The notes under the pieces are model-generated. The model saw only the letters and a program-made list of their open reading frames with translations. It was not told the origin of the DNA and searched no databases. A program made the position numbers and the translations under genes. A stretch of 49,012 nt of DNA from contig DUSX01000038.1 of the NCBI GenBank assembly GCA_012842395.1, forward strand, positions 1-49,012. The letters are read 5' to 3'. Positions 33,838 through 42,813 of this stretch are shown one piece after another. Positions within the stretch are counted from its first letter, which is position 1. Every line of letters starts with the position of its first letter. The DNA is from Bacillota bacterium. GTDB lineage: Bacteria; Bacillota; SHA-98; UBA4971.

Positions 33838-35889
33838 TCACGTGAATGTGTCCGCGATCACCCTCGCCCACCGGCGCCGCCATCTCTCAAGGCTGAAGGC
33901 TTGCGCCACGTCGCGCGCGGCATTTCCCAGCCGCACGCGTTCTTCCCGGTCGTCGATGAGTTCGCCCAACACCTCTATGAGGTCTTGCACCGTGGGCTTG
34001 ATGAGGCGCCCATTGTAACCGTCGATGACCAGGTCCGAAAGCCCTCCGGTGGCGCCCGCCACTACCGCGCAGCCTGCACCCATCGCCTCGAGGCACGCAA
34101 GGGACGTCCCTTCCGTCGACTTGGACGGGATGATGGCGATGTCCATGTTGCGGTACACCCACGGCATCAATCCGGGTGGGCGCCAATAGTAGAATATCCT
34201 GCCGGTTGCGTTCGCCCATCTCATCATGTGGCTTTCGAGAACGTCGTCGTGCGCCCGGCCGACGAAATGGAACTCCACGTTATCGTATTCTTTCGTGAGC
34301 ACCTCGGCCGCCCTGGCCGCCTCGTTGACCCCTCGCACTGACGTGAGGCGCCTTGGAAACACGATTCGAACCCGTTCGTGCGTTTCGGGCTCTGGAAGGC
34401 AGCGATACGCGGCCAGGTCCACGAAATTGGGGATGTACTCGAACTTCTGGTTGAGGCCCGGCCATGTGGCCGCCACCCACTGGATCGTGGCCGTGTCGAC
34501 CGAGACCACTTTCCGCACGGCCGCCAGCGCCATGAGTAGCCTGCGACGCCACTCTCGCCTCGCCTCGCTTCCGCCGAGGGTGGCTTCAAAAGTGGGGTAG
34601 TCCCAGTATATGCCGTGTGATATGCTGATGCTCTTCTCGAGCGCCTGCGGGTAGGCGAGAAACGTAACGAAGTATATCGCGCAGTCGATGCCCGTGGCGC
34701 GCTCGTGAAAGGTATGATTGAGGCGCGGCGCCGTCTGGAACTGGGCGTCGCCCTCGGGGATCGATCTTACAGGCACGCCCGGGATGATGTCCCGCTCCCA
34801 CCCCGTCCCGACCTGCCACCACTCGACCTCGAACCCCATTTCCACGAGGAGCCTGGTCAGCTCGACCCCGTACCGCTCGGCCCCGCCATAAACCACGCGA
34901 TTCCCATCGGGTGCGAAATGGTTCGTCGTGAGAATCCCTACTCGCCGCTTCACACGCGATGGCCGCCTTCCGGAGCCTCCGGCCTTCTCACCGCCACCGC
35001 TGGCGACCACGCGAAGCCTGCCCGGCACCGGGGTCCTGACCCCCGGAACCGTCCAGGAGCCCGGTCCCCCTCCGCCGCCGGACCGCTGCTCGCCGTCGCC
35101 GGTCTGGGTGCCGCCTGCCGTTTTGAAAAGCGACGCGTATGGGAGCGGCTTGGCGTCGCTCCATTTCTCCAGCTTGACATCGTGAGCCGGTGCCACGATG
35201 CTCTCGGTATGCTTTGATGGAGCACCGCGTGTTTCGATCTCCCTGGCCCGGTACAGCTCATACTTGAGCCGGTGCTCTTCCGGCCTCGCCCAGCCCAGAT
35301 GCTTCACGCGTATGTCGGATTGGAAAGTCGAGAGCGGCCCCCGGTATTCAAGCGGCCAGCGCCCGACGTGGAACGGCACATCCGGCCAAGTACAGACCTT
35401 GCCCGGCACATAGCGTGCCAGAAGCCGGACGAACCGGTTCCACGGGTTCCACTCGCCATCCACTCTGTAATGTGTGAGAGAGCCCCAGAAGTCGAAGAGC
35501 CTGAACTCGACCGCGTCGTATTCCGTCTGGTTGATGATGTCCCTGACCTCGTGCCGCATCCTGGGCTCGAACAGCTCGTCTGCGTCTATCGCGAGAATCC
35601 AGTCAGGGTGGGTCTCCTCGACCATTGCCCAGAGCCGCGCCCGGAGATTCCCTTCGTGGACCATGAACATGGGCAATGGGTTTCTTTCGAACCGAGTCAC
35701 CTTCGGACAGGCTTTACAAATCGACGGAGTATCGTCATCGGATGCGTCGTCCAGGATGACGATCTCGTCTACCCATTCGGAAAGGTCGTCCAGAACCTGG
35801 CGAAGGTACCTTCCCGCTTCGTTCCGGACGACCATCATCGCGGTCAGCTTGTTGCCCCATGATTTGCGCACGGACACCCACTTCGCCAT
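33838..35889 (-). CDS. Fusion glycosyltransferase: GT2 domain plus GT4 domain
   Basis: A 683-residue protein with two catalytic domains. The N-terminal GT2 domain (about 14-240) has TAMMVVRNEAGRYL, VILDDASDDDT and LAIDADELFEPR. A Gly/Arg-rich linker follows. The C-terminal GT4 domain (about 315-683) has ILTTNHFAPDGNRVVYGGAER, PNFVDLAAY, VFPRRLTSVRGV, and the E-x7-E motif in TEGTSLACLEAMGAG. No membrane helix is seen. It may build a two-sugar unit on a protein or polysaccharide. The ribosome binding site is unusually close to the ATG, so the exact start is uncertain. Confidence 0.92.
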   Translation of the reverse strand: MAKWVSVRKSWGNKLTAMMVVRNEAGRYLRQVLDDLSEWVDEIVILDDASDDDTPSICKACPKVTRFERNPLPMFMVHEGNLRARLWAMVEETHPDWILAIDADELFEPRMRHEVRDIINQTEYDAVEFRLFDFWGSLTHYRVDGEWNPWNRFVRLLARYVPGKVCTWPDVPFHVGRWPLEYRGPLSTFQSDIRVKHLGWARPEEHRLKYELYRAREIETRGAPSKHTESIVAPAHDVKLEKWSDAKPLPYASLFKTAGGTQTGDGEQRSGGGGGPGSWTVPGVRTPVPGRLRVVASGGGEKAGGSGRRPSRVKRRVGILTTNHFAPDGNRVVYGGAERYGVELTRLLVEMGFEVEWWQVGTGWERDIIPGVPVRSIPEGDAQFQTAPRLNHTFHERATGIDCAIYFVTFLAYPQALEKSISISHGIYWDYPTFEATLGGSEARREWRRRLLMALAAVRKVVSVDTATIQWVAATWPGLNQKFEYIPNFVDLAAYRCLPEPETHERVRIVFPRRLTSVRGVNEAARAAEVLTKEYDNVEFHFVGRAHDDVLESHMMRWANATGRIFYYWRPPGLMPWVYRNMDIAIIPSKSTEGTSLACLEAMGAGCAVVAGATGGLSDLVIDGYNGRLIKPTVQDLIEVLGELIDDREERVRLGNAARDVAQAFSLERWRRRWARVIADTFT

Positions 35890-36337
35890 CCTCTCCGCAC
35901 ACTTATCTCTCGCATAGCGCCACTACACCGCCGCTTTCGGCCCTCATCGCCATGGCTCATCGTTTCCTCCGCATCGTGTCATGCTGCCGGCAAGGCTCGC
36001 ACGCCCGCGCTACCCTGCCTGCAGCGTTTCTCCAAGTGAGCCACCACACGCTCGCCGCACCGTTTTCCAGCGTCGAGGTCTCGCCCAGGGTTGCCGGCCT
36101 TGCTCAGGGTCGCTGACTTTGCCCTCAGGGGACAATGCGCTTAGCGCGCTTGTCGCGCTGGCGGCACACCTCATTCGAAACCCAGTGCGCGGGCAGGCCA
36201 GATCCTCCGCACCCCATCGTGCAAGCACCGGCAACCCCGGCCCCCTCAAGACCCCCTCAGGAAAAGAGACGCAGAACTCGTGCCACTTGACTTGGTCCGC
36301 CCTCATCTATTCGTCTGTCCGGCGAACACTCACCAAA
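35890..36337. other. Gap between the TasA-like gene and the fusion glycosyltransferase
   Basis: Apart from copy E of the dispersed element I see no gene or clear promoter here. Confidence 0.5.
36088..36238 (-). repeat. Dispersed structured intergenic element, copy E (minus orientation)
   Basis: On the minus strand it opens GGGGTTGCCGGTGCTTGCAC and closes with AAGGCCGGCAACCCT, matching the arms of copies A and C. The interior contains TTCGAATGAGG and GTCCCCTGAGGGCAAA, as in copy A, but the first inner hairpin is decayed and there is an extra stretch of about 25 bases near the 3' end. Confidence 0.6.
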
Positions 36338-36799
36338 TCAGGCCTGAGTCGCCACGAACACGAAGTCGACGGCAAGATCCCGGTTTTGAACCAAGTTCCC
36401 GGCACCTGGGTCGAGCGCTACCGTGATTGCCACCTCTTGGACCGAGCCAAGGGGGAGCGATTGCCCGCCAGCCGGCTGGTCCACGAGGCCCGTGAGCGCC
36501 CCTGTGTAGATCGTGGTCGTCGGCGGGCTAGCCACGACGCTCACGTTGAGCGAGCTCGCAAGTATGTGAGCCATGCTCGCAGTAGTTGGCGACACGGCGG
36601 CCCAGTCGGCGGAAACAAAGTAAAGGCAGTCGACATCGCCGGCGTTAGACACAGCGACCGTGCCCGTGACAGAAGCCCCCGGCAAAAGCGGCGGAGACGC
36701 GAGCACGGCGGTTTCGGGCGATATGGCAATGCTTACGGTAGCAGTAAGCACCTGGTTGCCGGTGTTAGCGGCATCTCCGGTGAACGTGAATGACGGCAT
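36338..36799 (-). CDS. TasA/camelysin-like structural protein
   Basis: A 153-residue beta-rich protein. VTGTVAVSNAGDVDCLYFVS and the closing LAVDFVFVATQA fit the TasA/CalY family, whose members form matrix fibres or surface proteins. Unlike those, it has no signal peptide: the protein starts directly with MPSFTFTGD behind GAGGGGG. It could stay cytoplasmic, act in the spore, or be secreted another way. It is followed by copy E of the repeat and then the fusion glycosyltransferase on the same strand. Confidence 0.7.
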   Translation of the reverse strand: MPSFTFTGDAANTGNQVLTATVSIAISPETAVLASPPLLPGASVTGTVAVSNAGDVDCLYFVSADWAAVSPTTASMAHILASSLNVSVVASPPTTTIYTGALTGLVDQPAGGQSLPLGSVQEVAITVALDPGAGNLVQNRDLAVDFVFVATQA

Positions 36800-37307
36800 A
36801 CGAATACCCCCTCGAAAGAGGCAACGGCCGGGGCAACGCGTCGCGGGCCCAAGACAAGCCCGGCGCGGACCTGGCGCTGCACCTGGCGCTGCCCACATCG
36901 GGATCGCGATCCGCGGTAAGCCACGGCCTCCGCGCACATCCGGGTATCCCTGTCGTGGTGCTCCGAGACCGTGCATGCGGCCAAGCATAACCGCGACCGC
37001 TGTTCCTTCTGTCAAATGTTATGCGCGCCAGTCAACGATCGTGAACAACGTTGCTGACCAAGCCTGCGGGCTTCCGTGTGGATGGATCAGGCAAAGGCAT
37101 TGCGAATGCATATGGATGGACGGATGGATGGCTGTATGCATGCATTCCTAAGCACAGGGCCGCCGGACGAGCCGGCGGCCCGAGGTGCGAGACCATTGCC
37201 CCAAGCGCGACACCGTTGCCCGAGGATGGCGACGAAGCCGACCTGTGCATGGTGCGTGGCGTGGTGCGTGTACCCCGGTACGTGAGGTCCGTGCCGGTAT
37301 GCCGGTA
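36800..37307. other. Intergenic region without a supported gene
   Basis: It contains a weak minus-strand promoter-like pair (TTGACA at 37010-37015, TATGCT at 36984-36989, spacing 20), a tract of GGATG/GCATG-type short repeats near 37100-37145, and a perfect 10-base-pair hairpin at 37157-37181 (GGGCCGCCGG with CCGGCGGCCC). No coding sequence is convincing. Confidence 0.5.
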
Positions 37308-38489
37308 TTAGGCCCTCTCACCCGCGAGGGCCCGGACGGCTTTCAATAGAAGCTCTACCTCTTCCTCGGTGTTGAAGAAATGTATCGAAGCCCGAACCGC
37401 GCGCGGCCACGGGATCGACCGCGTCACGATGTTCCATCTCTCGAAGAGCGCCTCGCAAGCGCGCTCAGGTTCCCATCCGCCAATGTCGAAAGCCACAAGT
37501 CCAGCGGAACGACTCGCCTCAACCGGGGTGAAGAGCAGCACGCCTGGGACTTTCAGGAGTTCTCTCTTGAGGTGACCGCAGAGCCCTGCGATCCTCGCTT
37601 CGATCTCGCGCATTCCCACGCGTGACAGGAAGTCGATCGCCTCGCCAAGGGCCACGAAGGTCGACGCGTTCACCGTCGCGAGCTCGAATCGCGCCGCGCT
37701 TGCCTTCAGGCGGTATCCGTCCCAGATGCTGCTCGAGTCGATGGACGCCCAGGCCACGCCGCGAAGGCCGAGTGTTCCAGCTTCCAGCCGGTCCCGGCGG
37801 CAGTAAAACGCGCCCGTCCCCTCCGGCCCGAGGAGCCATTTTTGCCCCGGTAGCGCGTAGAAGTCGCAGCCGATCTCGTGGACATCAAGGTCGATCGCGC
37901 CGACCGCCTGGGCCCCGTCGACCAAGAACGGTATTCCGCGCCCGGCGGCAAGCTCGGCTACCTCTTCCACCGGCAGCCGCGCGCCTGTGCAGTATGCCAC
38001 GTGGCTCATGCAGATGAGCCTGGTCCTGGCCGTCAGCGCCGAACGCACGTCCGCGACTGTGATCTCGCGCACCGCGTCAGAAGGACTTTGCGGGCCGACG
38101 ATCTTCACCTTGATGCCCTTCGTGTCCCTAAGGTAGAACCACGGGAGGTAGCCGGTGGAATGCTCTAGCGCCGAGATCACGACCTCGTCGCCTTCTCGCC
38201 AGTCAATGCCGGCAGCGACTGTGTTGACCCCCTCGCTCGTATTCTGCAGCAACGCGATTTCATCGGGATCCGCACCTACGAACCGGGCGACGCGCGGACG
38301 CACCGAGGCATAACGCAGGTGGAGGCTCTCCGCAACGTCCGGCACGACGGGGCCTTCGTAATTTTGGAACCGTTCCGAATCAACCAGCGACTCCACGACC
38401 ACCCGCGGACACGGGCCCGAAGAGCCGGTATTCATGTAGACATGCTTCGAAAGCGCAGGGATGCACCGCCGAATCTCTTCAACATCCAT
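37308..38489 (-). CDS. Class V aminotransferase (cysteine desulfurase/epimerase-like)
   Basis: A 393-residue PLP enzyme. It shows VYMNTGSSGPCPRVV near the N-terminus, LEHSTGYLPW, MSHVAYCTGARLPVEEV, LVDGAQAVGAIDLDV, and the Schiff-base Lys in LPGQKWLLGPEGTGAFY. The resemblance is to the isopenicillin-N-epimerase and cysteine-desulfurase-like group; no conserved Cys loop typical of true IscS/SufS was identified. The ATG follows GGGAGGTG; a frame 33 codons longer is rejected. It stands alone, so the substrate is not known. Confidence 0.88.
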   Translation of the reverse strand: MDVEEIRRCIPALSKHVYMNTGSSGPCPRVVVESLVDSERFQNYEGPVVPDVAESLHLRYASVRPRVARFVGADPDEIALLQNTSEGVNTVAAGIDWREGDEVVISALEHSTGYLPWFYLRDTKGIKVKIVGPQSPSDAVREITVADVRSALTARTRLICMSHVAYCTGARLPVEEVAELAAGRGIPFLVDGAQAVGAIDLDVHEIGCDFYALPGQKWLLGPEGTGAFYCRRDRLEAGTLGLRGVAWASIDSSSIWDGYRLKASAARFELATVNASTFVALGEAIDFLSRVGMREIEARIAGLCGHLKRELLKVPGVLLFTPVEASRSAGLVAFDIGGWEPERACEALFERWNIVTRSIPWPRAVRASIHFFNTEEEVELLLKAVRALAGERA

Positions 38490-38749
38490 AGGACGCACCT
38501 CCCGAGGAAAGCTCATGCGCGGCCCCCCCCGAACTGAGTCGAGCCGCGCTCTCCCCGTCGCAGCCGCGGGCAAGCCTTGGTGTTTCACTTCTTTCTGCGA
38601 CGGCGTGCTTTCTCCTGCAATTCACGATCGTGGCAGCGGGCGGGCAGCGTCGCAACACCAGGTCCCGGCGCCGCGAGTCGCGCCACCGACAGACGAGGCA
38701 AAAGCCACAAATCGCGCTCGAAACGGCACGAAAACATCGCCCGCCTCCC

Positions 38750-38779
38750 TTGACACACGGATGGAAACGCTACTATACT
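38750..38779 (+). promoter_or_regulatory. Sigma-A promoter of the uracil permease leader
   Basis: TTGACA, 18 bases, TATACT. The -35 is perfect and the -10 has one mismatch. It precedes a PyrR-type attenuator. The rest of the gap back to the aminotransferase gene shows nothing that I can support. Confidence 0.75.
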
Positions 38780-38796
38780 GCTACTTGAGACAAGGG

Positions 38797-38837
38797 TTAC
38801 CCTTTAAGACGGTCCAGCGAGGCCGGCAAGGGAGTAT
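38797..38837 (+). promoter_or_regulatory. PyrR-binding anti-antiterminator leader
   Basis: The loop GGTCCAGCGAGGCCGG matches the PyrR binding loop (TCCAGAGAGG core) and is closed by CCCTT pairing with AAGGG. When uridine nucleotides are abundant PyrR would stabilise this stem and favour the terminator that follows. No pyrR gene is in the window. Confidence 0.75.
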
Positions 38838-38861
38838 AGGCGGACACGCGCCGCGCAATGC

Positions 38862-38898
38862 AAGGCACTTCCTGTCCGGCAGGCGGAAGTGCCTTTTT
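38862..38898 (+). terminator. Attenuator terminator ahead of the uracil permease
   Basis: AAGGCACTTCC pairs with GGAAGTGCCTT over 11 bases, followed by a run of T. It lies downstream of the PyrR loop and about 70 bases before the start codon. Confidence 0.88.
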
Positions 38899-38969
38899 GT
38901 GTGTCCCGCTCCGTGTGTCCCGCTCCGGGGGTAACCGGGCAGACTCACACTTGGAGGAGGTCGAGCACC

Positions 38970-40307
38970 ATGTCTACCCAGACAAATACCCAGATCGTCG
39001 GCTACCTTCCCGATGACACGCCCCCAGCGTGGAAACTAGTGTTTTTCGCCTTGCAACAGGTGGTCGTCATGTTCCCAGCCACCGTGCTGGTAGCGCTGCT
39101 GACCGGGTTCCACGTTTCCACCACGCTCTTCGCAAGCGGCCTTGCGACCCTCGGTTTCATTCTGGTCACTCGCGGTAGAATCCCACTCTATTACGGTTCC
39201 AGCTTCTCGTACATCGCGGCGGTCGCCGCTATCACGGGCGTGAAGACCCTCGGCGCAGTCGCCCCAGACTCCCTCATCTCTCAGGCGCAATGCGGCATCG
39301 TGGCTTCGGGCCTCGTGTCCATCCTTGCGGGCATCATTATAAACCGCTTCGGTAGAGACAAGGTGGAGAAGGTTTTGCCGCCTGTCGTGACGGGCAGCGT
39401 AGCCATTGTCATTGGAATATCCCTCGCCGGCACGGCAATGAGCGGCGCTGCAAGCAACTGGACAGCGGCGCTCATAACGCTCCTAGCCACCATTCTGTTC
39501 TCGGTGTACCTCCGGGGCACTCTCGGGCAGCTTCCAGTGCTCCTCGGCGTGGCCGTGGGCTATCTCGTCAGCATACCGCTCGGCCTGGTTGACTTCGCCA
39601 CGATCGGTCGCGCCGCGGCCGTGACCGCTCCCCACTTCACGTTCCCGTCGTGGAGCCCGGTCGCCATTCTCGCCATCATGCCGATCGCCATCGCGACCAT
39701 CCCGGAGTCCACGGCTCACCTCTACCAGATCGACCTTTACGTCAACAACCTCGCCAAGCAACTCGGGCGCAAGAAGAGCTATCCCATAGCGAGCCTGCTC
39801 GGCACGAACCTCATCGGTGACGGGCTCGGCGATATGATCGCCGGCGCGATCGGCGGGCCAGCCGGGACCAACTACGGCGAAAACAACAGCGTCATGGCCA
39901 TCACCCGGAACTTCTCCGTGCCGGTCCTAGTGCTGGCGGCGGTCATAGCGATGGGCTTGTCCTTCTTCGGAAAACTCGCCGCGGCGGTCAGCAGCGTGCC
40001 CGGCGCAGTCATCGGCGGCGTATCCATCTACTTGTTCGGAGTCATAGGCGTGCAAGGCGTGGCCCTCATGATCTCGGAGAAAGTGGACCTTTTCTCCCCC
40101 AGGACTCTTGCGGTCGCCGCAACCATCCTGGTTATCGGCATCGGCGGCAGCTTCGCCTTCCCCAACGGGATGATCCCGGCATTCGGGATGAAGCTGCCCG
40201 CTATCGCTAGCGCTGCCATATTCGGCATCATCCTAAACCTTATTTTCGAATTCTTCCCGGTGAGAACCCGGGCTGCAGCGGTGGAGTCATCGTCGGAGGC
40301 CGCGTAG
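38970..40307 (+). CDS. pyrP: Uracil permease (NCS2 family)
   Basis: A 445-residue membrane transporter with about 12-14 hydrophobic segments. NCS2 features are IPLYYGSSFSYIAAVAA, LPPVVTGSVAIVIGISLAG, the ESTAHLYQID segment with its conserved Glu, and GLGDMIAGAIGGPAGTNYGEN. It takes up uracil with protons. The PyrR-type leader supports uracil over xanthine. The ATG follows GGAGGAGGT; the open frame extends upstream into the leader but is not used. Confidence 0.93.
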   Translation: MSTQTNTQIVGYLPDDTPPAWKLVFFALQQVVVMFPATVLVALLTGFHVSTTLFASGLATLGFILVTRGRIPLYYGSSFSYIAAVAAITGVKTLGAVAPDSLISQAQCGIVASGLVSILAGIIINRFGRDKVEKVLPPVVTGSVAIVIGISLAGTAMSGAASNWTAALITLLATILFSVYLRGTLGQLPVLLGVAVGYLVSIPLGLVDFATIGRAAAVTAPHFTFPSWSPVAILAIMPIAIATIPESTAHLYQIDLYVNNLAKQLGRKKSYPIASLLGTNLIGDGLGDMIAGAIGGPAGTNYGENNSVMAITRNFSVPVLVLAAVIAMGLSFFGKLAAAVSSVPGAVIGGVSIYLFGVIGVQGVALMISEKVDLFSPRTLAVAATILVIGIGGSFAFPNGMIPAFGMKLPAIASAAIFGIILNLIFEFFPVRTRAAAVESSSEAA

Positions 40308-40384
40308 GCCGTACATGCTGCGTAGCTGTATGAAGTTGGCCGAGACGACGGCCCGCAGACCCACGCAAGGCTATGGTGGAGGCT

Positions 40385-40422
40385 GGGCAGGCCGCGCATG
40401 CCCATGAATGCGCGGCCTGCCC
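40385..40422. terminator. Perfect 15-base-pair hairpin after the uracil permease
   Basis: GGGCAGGCCGCGCAT pairs perfectly with ATGCGCGGCCTGCCC around an 8-base loop. No T-run follows, so factor-independent termination is uncertain; RNA 3'-end protection is possible. Confidence 0.5.
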
Positions 40423-40589
40423 ATGCATGCATGCGCGCGCAGAAGTCGCCCGTCCGGCCCCCGCGGACCCGTGCACGCTTCCGCGCGGCCCGTGCATCAC
40501 CCGTGCAACGCGCGCATGCCCACACCCGCACGTCCGCCACACCTCCGCACCTCCGCGCATTGTGCATCGGCGCTGAAGAGATGGGGCCC

Positions 40590-40609
40590 GGCCCGCCTTC
40601 GAGCGGGCC
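40590..40609. terminator. Hairpin at the end of the ABC transporter operon
   Basis: GGCCCGC and GCGGGCC form a 7-base-pair stem with a 6-base loop, 54 bases beyond the stop codon of the last minus-strand gene. There is no clear T-run. Confidence 0.4.
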
Positions 40610-40662
40610 TCCTCATCATCCCGCATTGCCCGTTGATGTTATCCTTTGACCGCCGCATGACG

Positions 40663-41565
40663 CTATCCCTTAACCGCCCCAGCGGACACGCCTTTCGTGA
40701 TCTGGTTGCGGAAGACAAGATAGAAGGCTAGCATGGGAAGCATGCCAATTACGAGGGCAGCGAACTGCTTCCCGTAGTCAGAGGATAAGGTGCCTGAGAA
40801 CTTCATGATCCCTACGGGCAGGGACTTGAGGGAGTTCTTCGACACGAGGATGTTTATGAGCATGAACTCGTTCCACACGCTTGTAACGTTCAGTATCGCC
40901 AGGGTCGTGGTCACCGGCCTCGCCATGGGCACAACTATGGAGGAGAAGATCCTGAGATAGCTCGCGCCGTCGATCCGCGCGGACTCGATCACCGAGTCGG
41001 GGATGCCCTTGACGTATTCCGTGCACAGGTACACACCTAGGGGAAGTCCTATGCCCGTATAAGGGATGAGGACCCCAAGGCGCGTGTTGTAGAGATGCGT
41101 CGCGTTGGCCATCAGGAAGAGCGGAACCATGATCGACTGCAGCGTCAGCAGGATGCCCACTACAAAGCTCCCGTGGAGAAACGGCGTGGCCCGCGACTTG
41201 AGCTTCGCGAAAGCGAACGATGCCGCAAGGGACAAGATGACTATCGCCGCCGTCGATACGCCCGTATACAGCAGGCTGTTGAGAAACAGCACGCTGAATC
41301 CGCCGATGCGCCAGGCGTGAGGATAGTTGTCGAGAGTCCACGATCGGGGCAGGCCGAGGCGGTTAACCTGAAACTCCTGTGTCGTTTTGAATGAGCTGAA
41401 CGCGAGCCACACGATCGGATAGGTGGTCATGATGGTGAACCCGATCAGCACAGAGTAGACCAGCACCCGGCCGAAGACGCCGATCTCCCTCCTCCCCAGC
41501 TCCCCCGTCTCGCCCATCCTCCTTTGCCCCGTCGCCCTTCGCTTGCTGCGCAGTCTTCCCATCAT
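40663..41565 (-). CDS. Carbohydrate ABC transporter permease, MalG type
   Basis: A 300-residue inner-membrane permease with six hydrophobic segments. The EAA loop that contacts the ATPase is ESARIDGASYLRIFSSIVVP. A 30-residue basic N-terminal extension precedes the first helix. Its start overlaps the stop of the preceding permease by 4 bases (ATGA). It forms the heterodimeric channel with that protein. No ATPase gene follows, so a shared MsmK-type ATPase elsewhere is expected. Confidence 0.93.
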   Translation of the reverse strand: MMGRLRSKRRATGQRRMGETGELGRREIGVFGRVLVYSVLIGFTIMTTYPIVWLAFSSFKTTQEFQVNRLGLPRSWTLDNYPHAWRIGGFSVLFLNSLLYTGVSTAAIVILSLAASFAFAKLKSRATPFLHGSFVVGILLTLQSIMVPLFLMANATHLYNTRLGVLIPYTGIGLPLGVYLCTEYVKGIPDSVIESARIDGASYLRIFSSIVVPMARPVTTTLAILNVTSVWNEFMLINILVSKNSLKSLPVGIMKFSGTLSSDYGKQFAALVIGMLPMLAFYLVFRNQITKGVSAGAVKG

Positions 41566-42473
41566 TCCCTACCTCCGAACCGCCCCTCGATCGCTTTCGT
41601 CGCGAGGATGAGGGCGAAACTGATGATCACCATGAACGTGGAGATGGCGTTGGCAAGCGGGTAGTCCGGCGCACCACGAAACGCGTTATCGTACATGTAC
41701 AGCGACAGCACCGATGTCCTCCTCGCGGGGTTTCCGCCAGTCATCGCGAAGATGAGGTTGAAACTCTGAAAAGAGCCTGATATGGCGAGGATGGCCGAGG
41801 TGACGATCACCCCGGAGAGAGCCGGCAATATCACGTATTTCAGCACCTGACCTTCGGACGCGCCGTCTATCCTGGCGGCCTCTATGATGCGAGGCTCGAT
41901 CTTCTGCAGGTTGGCCAGGAAGATGATGAGGTAGGTCCCGGTGTACATCCACAACAGCACGAAGAGCACAGGCAGCATGGCGGTCCTGGGGTTTATGAAC
42001 AAGGTGTTCTCCCACCCGGGCCTCAGGCGCTGCATGAACTCGGAAAACGGGCCGTACGGCGAGAAAAACGACTGCCAGAGGATTCCCACCACGATCGTAG
42101 ATATGGTGCATGGGAGGTAGATCATGGTCTGGAAAAAACCCGGCATCCTCACAAGCTTTCTAAAGAGTATGTAAGCGAGCACGAACCCGAGGGGGATCTG
42201 CCCAAAGACGGAAATGAGGATGATGTAAAAGTTGTTCTTCAGCGCTATCCAGAAGTACGGGTCGGAGAACATTCTCACATAGTGCGCGAGCCCGGCGAAA
42301 TGGACCGGATTGGCGCTGCTGAAAAGCCGGCCCCCGTTATAATCGGTCAGACTGAGCGCCACCGAGAACACGGTAGGGAAGGCCATAACGAGCCAGTAGA
42401 CAAGGACGGCCGGCAAGACCAAGACAAGGTAGGCACGACGCTGCTCTGTCTTCCATTTGCTGTGCTTCACCAT
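41562..42473 (-). CDS. Carbohydrate ABC transporter permease, MalF type
   Basis: A 303-residue permease with six hydrophobic helices (first at about 13-35) and the EAA loop EAARIDGASEGQVLKYVILP. It pairs with the MalG-type protein encoded next. The ATG follows GGGGGTAGC. A gap of 340 bases containing copy C of the dispersed element separates it from the binding-protein gene. Confidence 0.93.
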   Translation of the reverse strand: MVKHSKWKTEQRRAYLVLVLPAVLVYWLVMAFPTVFSVALSLTDYNGGRLFSSANPVHFAGLAHYVRMFSDPYFWIALKNNFYIILISVFGQIPLGFVLAYILFRKLVRMPGFFQTMIYLPCTISTIVVGILWQSFFSPYGPFSEFMQRLRPGWENTLFINPRTAMLPVLFVLLWMYTGTYLIIFLANLQKIEPRIIEAARIDGASEGQVLKYVILPALSGVIVTSAILAISGSFQSFNLIFAMTGGNPARRTSVLSLYMYDNAFRGAPDYPLANAISTFMVIISFALILATKAIEGRFGGRE

Positions 42474-42813
42474 AAGCTACCCCCGTAACACTGCCAGACC
42501 CGCGCGTCCACGCGGCAGGGCATCGGCCTGTGCCCCGTTTCCGGCGGGTGCGGGGTTGCCGGTGATTATTGCACGAGGGGTGACAAAGCCCGGCTATCTG
42601 CAAAACAAGCGGGGTTTTGTCAGCGCGCCCCATTTGAGACACCGTCCGCGCGCGTAACGCCGGCATCCCGACACCCAAGAGTCAAGAGTTGCGACCGTCT
42701 CCGCATCCCCACATAGGGCAAGCAGCGCACTCCTGGGCTGGCGGGGGAGCCCCGGAGCGGAGCTCATACCACGGGGTTCACCCCGCCAGCCAGCCTACGA
42801 GACTCCCAGAGCG
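42474..42813. other. Gap between binding-protein and permease genes
   Basis: Within this operon the gap is long and is mostly filled by copy C of the dispersed element. No gene is supported in the remainder. Confidence 0.5.
42552..42669 (+). repeat. Dispersed structured intergenic element, copy C
   Basis: Outer arms GGGGTTGCCGGTGATTATTG and CGTAACGCCGGCATCCC pair with some mismatches. The inner hairpin pairs TGACAAAGCCC (42581) with GGGTTTTGTCA (42612), keeping one G-U pair. The second hairpin seen in A and B is decayed. It lies between the binding-protein and permease genes, where structured repeats often set unequal expression. Confidence 0.65.

Larger units (their letters stand above)
40308..40662. 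other. Convergent intergenic region, repeat- and hairpin-rich
   Basis: It separates the convergent permease and ABC genes. It holds two hairpins (listed) and a stretch of ATGCATGC and GCGCGC-type simple sequence around 40421-40440. No gene is supported. Confidence 0.5.
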
